Under the pieces are notes generated by a model. That model ran no database searches and was not told where the DNA came from. It saw only the letters and a list, made by a program, of their open reading frames with translations. A stretch of 64,000 bases of DNA from Bedellia somnulentella (Eukaryota; Arthropoda; Insecta; Lepidoptera; Bedelliidae), in assembly GCA_963576735.1 (NCBI GenBank), contig OY755171.1:22666182-22730181 (forward strand). Direction: 5' to 3'. The position numbers and the translations under genes were made by a program. Shown in pieces: positions 63,501 through 64,000 of this stretch (within the stretch, counting starts at the first letter, position 1; the number at the start of each line of letters is the position of its first letter).

Positions 63501-63563
63501 AGCGACGCCCAGCTCTGCTTGGTATTCTGGAATCGCTTCTACTAGTACCTCACCTTCTGTGTT
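36543..63563 (-). CDS. Unrecognised gene, C-terminal 243 codons, two alternative last exons
   Basis: Minus-strand exons are 63428-63563, 49174-49385, 46457-46704, 45376-45466, and then 40275-40319 (or 36543-36587). Their lengths sum to 732 nt (243 codons plus stop), and each junction phase agrees (0/1/0/2/0), with only one open frame in each GC-rich exon. That makes the model strong though the product is unknown. Order of features: acidic segment EGEVLVEAIPEYQAELGVAG; a region with HETASHVTD and HETAPHVTV tandem motifs; TAYTLLSQLQGLLPGNYLL; PKLGTNAFLYAARPNGSFVL; a Thr/Asn/Gly-rich low-complexity run; FRRVLPCAFPPRDGRWRP; and a short, very basic tail. No transmembrane helix is visible. The 5' part lies beyond 64000. 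I do not assign a function. Confidence 0.75.
36760..36988 (+). repeat. SINE-like family A copy
   Basis: From CACACTACCCCATTTCTACC to GCCGTGAGTATATGTATGTATG. Confidence 0.85.
37545..37625 (-). repeat. SINE-like family A relic present in both duplication blocks
   Basis: The ATCGCCTCATACGCCATCC, AGTAGTGCTATTTCAAG and CCGACA blocks match the family. The equivalent relic sits at about 41850-41955 in block A, so this insertion predates the duplication. Confidence 0.55.
37883..38047 (-). repeat. SINE-like family A, 5' part missing
   Basis: Starts ATATACTCACGGCTATAAATC and continues to CATCGCCCAAAAATTCC; then joined to unrelated sequence. Confidence 0.8.
38117..39720 (-). pseudogene. Broken copy of the RTE-like LINE
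   Basis: Minus strand. The part 38160-38506 carries YEDSSACVRVNGENTDWFEI, MDECLTELRESDHGLRMG and the PLYADDQVVLA box. The part 38481-38726 carries VMHETDEKIWDVQAGFRKGR and DLEKAYDRV. The part 39430-39720 carries the upstream SDCEIRMEEI and PIGSIVDWNDAMGD region. Frameshifts and a ~45-bp deletion break the frame, and about 38745-39425 is a foreign insert. It is closely similar to the copy at 30.6 kb. Confidence 0.8.
38745..39425 (+). repeat. LINE 3' UTR-like insert with A-rich tail
   Basis: Splits the RTE-like copy. It is AT-rich without ORFs and includes a simple AAATAAAATAAAAATAAA tail near 39112-39132, as expected of a 5'-truncated LINE 3' end. Sequence after the tail is unassigned. Confidence 0.4.
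39911..40155 (-). repeat. SINE-like family A copy
   Basis: Full length, from ACATACATACATATACTCAC to AAGCCGACACGG, directly abutting duplication block A. Confidence 0.85.
40229..40234 (-). terminator. Poly(A) signal candidate for terminal exon A
   Basis: AATAAA on the minus strand, about 41 nt past the TAG stop, in sequence homologous to that after exon B. Confidence 0.55.
40275..40319 (-). CDS. Alternative terminal exon A of the unknown gene
   Basis: After acceptor GTTTCAG: WPRTRKNKKRKIQR and TAG, phase 0, 15 codons. It is the nearer of the two duplicated last exons to the common donor at 45376. Both acceptors look usable. Confidence 0.65.
   Translation of the reverse strand, partial: WPRTRKNKKRKIQR
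42156..42262 (-). repeat. SINE-like family A, 3' part
   Basis: From CTCACGGCTATAATTCCC to GGGGAAAAGATGGTAATAAT. Confidence 0.75.
42263..42995. other. Intron sequence, no feature seen
   Basis: AT-rich with no coding signal. A broken family-A fragment (ACATACGGCTATAAAAAGGGTGCC) lies at 42958-42990. Confidence 0.4.
42996..43240 (-). repeat. SINE-like family A copy
   Basis: Full length; a close match to the 33.3 kb copy. Confidence 0.85.
43241..43430 (-). repeat. SINE-like family A, diverged, head to tail with the previous copy
   Basis: Begins in ATTACCAATTTCTTAACCTC and keeps the GTGATGGGTATCGAAACC, AAGCCCCAACACCC and CCGACACTAAGCAGC blocks. Confidence 0.7.
43518..43657. mobile_element. Fold-back MITE, ~60-bp arms
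   Basis: ACGCCCGATTTCTGAATTGA on the left is complementary to TCAATTTGGAAATCGGGCGT on the right. The arms include AGAACAACTTAAGTATCGTT and its partner, with a ~20-bp loop. No ORF. Confidence 0.75.
43903..44355 (-). repeat. SINE-like family A copy split by a LINE 3' end
   Basis: The left part ends at CCTCAGCCACTTTT-like sequence near 43983 and the right part resumes near 44197 (GGAAATTGCGTGAGG). The ~205-bp insert starts with (GAAA)n and AATAAAATAAAATAAATG, a minus-oriented retrotransposon tail. Confidence 0.8.
44356..44934. other. Intron sequence, no feature seen
   Basis: AT-rich, no ORF or repeat recognised. Confidence 0.4.
44935..45035 (-). repeat. 3' end fragment of the RTE-like LINE
   Basis: GCTCACGTCTGTTATTCCCATTGGGG, then CTATCGATCGCCACG and TACGATCTTGACAAATATCTC, match the 3' end of the LINE at 30.6 kb. 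Confidence 0.75.
45376..45466 (-). CDS. Exon of the unknown gene (FRRVLPCAFPPRDGRW)
   Basis: 91 nt, GC-rich, acceptor ACTTTTCAG, donor AAG|GTCACT. One base completes an Arg codon, then FRRVLPCAFPPRDGRWRP and QNKTRTPPRAVK. It ends in phase 0, as both terminal exons require. Confidence 0.75.
45509..45677 (+). repeat. Solo LTR-like copy of the TRIM family
   Basis: TGTGGAACAGCAACATATAC, then TGGCCAGTACACCCTGCTG, then the GCGATGTAGGAT and GCGAGTGAGTCCGC blocks, ending CCCACA. It is diverged from the 160-bp LTRs at 16500 and 16917, and has no second copy nearby. Confidence 0.6.
45750..46036 (-). repeat. tRNA-derived SINE (family C) split by a palindromic insert
   Basis: On the minus strand the A-box part GGCACCATAGCTCAGTTGAC is at the right end and the B-box part GCGGGTTCAAGTCC is at the left. 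They are separated by ~220 bp. That insert holds an inverted repeat, GCAAGTTGCAATATTGTCGC (from 45842) against its near-complement ending at 45923. The words GGCGTAG flank the insert on both sides, possibly a target duplication. Confidence 0.6.
46133..46425 (-). repeat. SINE family B, head missing
   Basis: ACGTAAACGTTCACGCCGAA and the CACGTGATAGGGGCAGGCC and TTAACCACATGTATG body are present. The tRNA head is replaced by AT-rich sequence. Confidence 0.75.
46457..46704 (-). CDS. Exon of the unknown gene (GTNAFLYAARPNGSFVLFDD, Thr/Asn-rich)
   Basis: 248 nt, phase 0 to phase 2, acceptor TTTTATTTGCAG, donor GTAAGT. It encodes PKLGTNAFLYAARPNGSFVL, an acidic GSET step, then a ~30-residue low-complexity TNTNVTNEITGTGGTNSG-type run, then LKVPPTLSTFLLPIH. 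Confidence 0.75.
47071..47150 (+). CDS. Orphan THAP-domain first exon
   Basis: ATG opens a 27-codon exon (MPNCAVLSCKNYLNKAG, then RKISFHR) that ends at donor GGTAGGTC in phase 2. MPxCAVxxC with FHR is the start of the C2CH THAP zinc finger, the DNA-binding module of P-element transposase and many host factors. No continuation (FPKD block) is seen downstream on this strand. It lies inside an intron of the minus-strand gene, so it is probably a transposon or gene relic. Confidence 0.6.
47780..48143 (-). pseudogene. Copia-type RNase H / C-terminus relic
   Basis: 47901-48143 reads AEYVELSEAVTELNFLI, then PVKIYEDNSAAVAISKYGNF and SKHIEVHYHFVN, all typical of copia RNase H. In a shifted frame 47800-47900 reads an ADILTKPVGN-like motif. 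It belongs to a different copia family from the intact one at 8.7-12.9 kb, and nothing upstream of RNase H remains. Confidence 0.75.
48185..48350 (+). repeat. Interspersed repeat ('GATACAGCCTGGAGA' type)
   Basis: TGTATGGGAGCCCCTTTGAT to GAGATACAGCCTGGAGAAAA. A second, longer copy lies at 48945-49114. Elements of this wording are common in moth and butterfly genomes. Confidence 0.5.
48945..49114 (+). repeat. Interspersed repeat ending AGGGTTCC..GGAACCCT
   Basis: Shares ATCACGGTTTATGAGATACA and GCCTGGAGACAGACAGACAG with 48185-48350 and ends TTTGGGTACGGAACCCTA. Confidence 0.5.
49174..49385 (-). CDS. Exon of the unknown gene (HETAxHVT motifs)
   Basis: 212 nt, acceptor TTGTCCCCAG, donor GTGTGG. 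Two bases complete a Val codon from the upstream exon. The exon then encodes LVEGESGEPLSSRVVPRHLV, a region with HETASHVTD then HETAPHVTV, and AYTLLSQLQGLLPGNYLLVH. The tandem motifs put three CACGTG palindromes in the coding DNA. The exon contrasts strongly in GC with its surroundings. Confidence 0.72.
49780..50115 (+). repeat. Mixed LINE fragments
   Basis: 49780-49960 contains AAAATTTCATCAAGATCGGT then CATGCCGTTTCGGAAGAGTT, a wording typical of LINE 3' ends. At 50031-50110 a short frame reads LPPYFDDPDKINDFFCTVPG, resembling the linker before a LINE RT domain. Confidence 0.4.
50234..50604. repeat. 371-bp direct repeat, copy 1
   Basis: By eye identical over its whole length to 51419-51789 (from ATTAGGTTTGCAAGAAATAA to GACGCACAGTGGGAAAAT). 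Its last ~90 bp encode transposase-like residues that continue to the right only in this copy. Confidence 0.9.
50706..51403. mobile_element. ~700-bp element with AGGGTTCCGTAGC termini
   Basis: Termini AGGGTTCCGTAGC and GCTACGGAACCCT are perfect 13-bp inverted repeats. The left interior has TTTCTGTCTGTCCGTCCG, as in common lepidopteran repeats. No coding capacity and no obvious target duplication. It sits inside the SWIM zinc finger of the transposase relic. Confidence 0.6.
51419..51789. repeat. 371-bp direct repeat, copy 2
   Basis: Exact partner of 50234-50604. Ends are not TG..CA and no primer-binding site follows, so LTRs are unlikely. Confidence 0.9.
51970..52440. other. AT-rich intron sequence, no feature seen
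   Basis: No coding or repeat signal was recognised before the LINE that begins near 52440. Confidence 0.4.
52440..53943 (+). pseudogene. LINE ORF2, 5'-truncated, one nonsense and one frameshift
   Basis: 52472-53173 holds RT motifs LPKKPNPTLSSDLRAISIL, SGFRKSHSTATALLDV, LLDFSRAFDC, RGVPQGSILGPLLFILY and the FHIYADDLRLY box. A TAA at 53171 interrupts the frame, and the same frame then continues (AAWTEKNCLVLNPAKSKF). Near 53445 a small indel shifts the frame. 53452-53943 carries NACARFCYRIPPRSYITPYL and FRFAASKCWNDIPPPIR to a natural stop. It has no endonuclease and lies in an intron of the minus gene. It is the same family as 59335-62345. Confidence 0.85.
53945..55096. other. LINE 3' trailer, then unassigned sequence
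   Basis: The first ~400 bp are probably the 3' UTR of the LINE. The rest shows no recognised gene. Confidence 0.4.
55097..55168 (-). repeat. SINE-like family A, 5' fragment
   Basis: CGCCTCTTACGTACACCCAC to AGCCGACACTACACAGC. Confidence 0.75.
55287..55458 (+). repeat. SINE-like family A, 3' part
   Basis: CTCTTTAAGGGATTTTTGGG to GCCGTTAGTATATGTATGTATG. Confidence 0.8.
55874..56072. repeat. Tandem duplication of a 100-bp unit
   Basis: Two copies starting CTACTCATCCCCTCGCAAAG at 55874 and 55974, identical by eye. Flanks are unrelated to either end. Confidence 0.9.
56335..56425 (-). repeat. tRNA-like SINE head remnant
   Basis: On the minus strand an ATGGTCCAACGTGTGAAG A-box-like stretch is followed by GAGTTCAAATCTTCGGC, a B box. 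The cloverleaf stems do not close well and there is no clear body. Confidence 0.5.
56426..56986. other. Unassigned; likely includes the 5' UTR of the LINE at 57 kb
   Basis: No coding motif was recognised. Confidence 0.4.
56987..59260 (+). pseudogene. LINE ORF2 (endonuclease plus RT), broken
   Basis: 56987-58438 is an open frame with an APE-like endonuclease: FQNIRSIKNK, CFCETWIS, GGGVCVFLKN, ILGGDLNINI, TATCLDLVFTN and the catalytic LSDHKAV. A stop near 58438 and a frame change separate it from the RT. The RT begins near 58450 (FGFDEIPSTLL) and runs in 58652-59250: VHKKDDKKDANNYRPIALLS, GFRKNRSTSLAVF, LLDMSKAYDRV, SIPQGSSIGCLLFLLYINDL and IFADDTSII. The thumb and C-terminus are missing: at ~59250 the sequence switches to a (CTT)n-ended trailer. 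Confidence 0.85.
59934..60996 (-). mobile_element. Non-autonomous Helitron inserted in a LINE
   Basis: In minus orientation it starts TCCATACTAATATTATAAAT and ends GCGGGCAAAAAGCTAG, preceded by a GCGGAC..GTCGCG hairpin-like stretch. Host flanks are A and T with no target duplication, the Helitron signature. Deleting it joins TATGGAAGA to TTGCGTTAGTG and restores the LINE frame as WKIALVTPIPKK, matching the intact relative's WKTAKITPLPKK. The same 5' and 3' ends occur in the element at 2242-4049. Confidence 0.85.
60040..60240 (+). repeat. SINE-like family A inside the Helitron
   Basis: GGCTTTTTAAGTGATTGTTG, GGGCGATGCAGTTG and CCCTTTTAAGGAATTTATGG blocks. Diverged, with a degraded (TATG)n end. 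Confidence 0.6.
62355..62520 (-). repeat. Retrotransposon 3' end, minus oriented
   Basis: (GAATA)n then ATTACTCTTTATTGCACATC and CTGGCGGTCTTATCGCTAAA, wording that I recognise as a common lepidopteran LINE trailer. Confidence 0.5.
62521..63399. other. AT-rich sequence with a LINE-like trailer
   Basis: No gene seen. The last ~180 bp (GCTGAGCCAGATTCCTATTC to AGGCTTCGAATAAATAAC) look like a retrotransposon 3' UTR ending in the (CTTT)n tract. Confidence 0.4.
63400..63420 (+). repeat. (TTTC)n microsatellite
   Basis: TTCTTTCTTTCTTTCTTTC, directly before the donor side of the minus-strand exon. Confidence 0.9.
63428..63563 (-). CDS. Exon of the unknown gene (acidic, EGEVLVEAIPEYQAEL)
   Basis: 136 nt, acceptor TTCTCCAG, donor GTAACT. 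It is open only in the frame NTEGEVLVEAIPEYQAELG, then MTEQLERETAFDLLLRQNG, AHIA. It ends in phase 1, exactly what the 49174-49385 exon needs. The intron between them is 14 kb and transposon-filled, so the join is inferred. Confidence 0.7.
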
Positions 63564-63624
63564 CTGGAGAAGAATTTGAGGGTGTTTTAGAGGAATTTAT
63601 TAACGTGTAAGGGGTTAAAATGTT

Positions 63625-63819
63625 AAGCACATCAAACTAAAAAGTGAAAAATAATTCCTAATATAAGCTGAAAACGGAAATGAACAAAGGTTGCTCGATA
63701 GACGAAAAATATGGCACAGAGCGCCCCACGCTTTTTCACAATAATACCAGTATATTTTGTTCTTTACCGTTTTCAGCTTATATTAGTAATTATTTTTCAC
63801 TTTTTAGTTTGATGTGCTT
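63625..63819. mobile_element. Fold-back MITE, 53-bp arms
   Basis: AAGCACATCAAACTAAAAAG..GAAAACGG at 63625-63677 is complementary to 63767-63819, with one or two mismatches. The loop is ~90 bp and non-coding. Confidence 0.8.
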
Positions 63820-64000
63820 TAAAAGCGTGTTTTTTTGTTTGTTTAAACTATATTTATTTTTAACTTTTTAGTACTGAATCATTTGAATGTATTTAATCCT
63901 GGCGACCCCAATCAGGATAATGGAATGAAACTATAAAAATATTATACTGTCCCTGATTCTCCATAAGTGTACAAATTTTAATTTAAATCGGTTCGTTTAA

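Noticed and set aside
1..64000. Integrated viral or bacterial genes
   Set aside because: None recognised; every RT-bearing element fits LINE or copia.

Overview
The window is insect nuclear DNA, most likely from a moth or butterfly. It is AT-rich and intron-bearing, and it is dense with interspersed elements: several LINE families, copia, Helitrons, SINEs, MITEs, and PIF/Harbinger and MULE-like relics. No bacterial gene organisation, operon or CRISPR is present. Species is not assigned.

Two host genes meet tail to tail. On the + strand, nine exons (1828-1941, then 22690-36370) encode the C-terminal ~292 residues of exocyst subunit Exo70 (EXOC7). The summed exon length is a whole number of codons, every splice phase agrees, and the last 30-40 residues match the family's C-terminus. 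Its first visible intron is about 20.7 kb and is filled with transposons: a Helitron, a frameshifted LINE with an SGNH-like ORF1, a complete copia element with identical LTRs, a TIR element, a long-TIR element carrying a CXC protein and a nested TRIM, and a 3.6 kb LINE. On the - strand, an unrecognised gene (exons at 63428-63563, 49174-49385, 46457-46704 and 45376-45466) ends in one of two paralogous terminal exons (40275-40319 or 36543-36587). The two terminal exons sit in two copies of an old segmental duplication. All phases agree, and the visible reading frame is 243 codons plus stop.

The most unusual structure is a homogeneous array of a 91-bp unit (22777-25178, ~26.4 copies). It begins inside an Exo70 exon, so the last 61 bp of that exon and its 5' splice site are repeated 26 times. 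Using any donor but the first would add an in-frame stop. Each unit also carries an acceptor-like AG.

Region by region: 1-1.75 kb LINE relic; 1.8-22.7 kb Exo70 intron with nested transposons; 22.7-36.4 kb Exo70 exons, minisatellite, tRNA-derived SINEs, a second SINE-like family, an RTE-like LINE and a TIR element with a MADF ORF; 36.4-46.7 kb 3' end of the unknown gene, segmental duplication, many SINE-like copies and a broken LINE; 46.7-63.4 kb introns of the unknown gene holding an orphan THAP exon, a copia relic, a SWIM-type transposase relic with a 371-bp exact direct repeat, and three LINEs, one split by a Helitron; 63.4-64 kb upstream exon and a fold-back element.

All identifications come from reading motifs, splice phases and repeat structure by eye. 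No database search was run.
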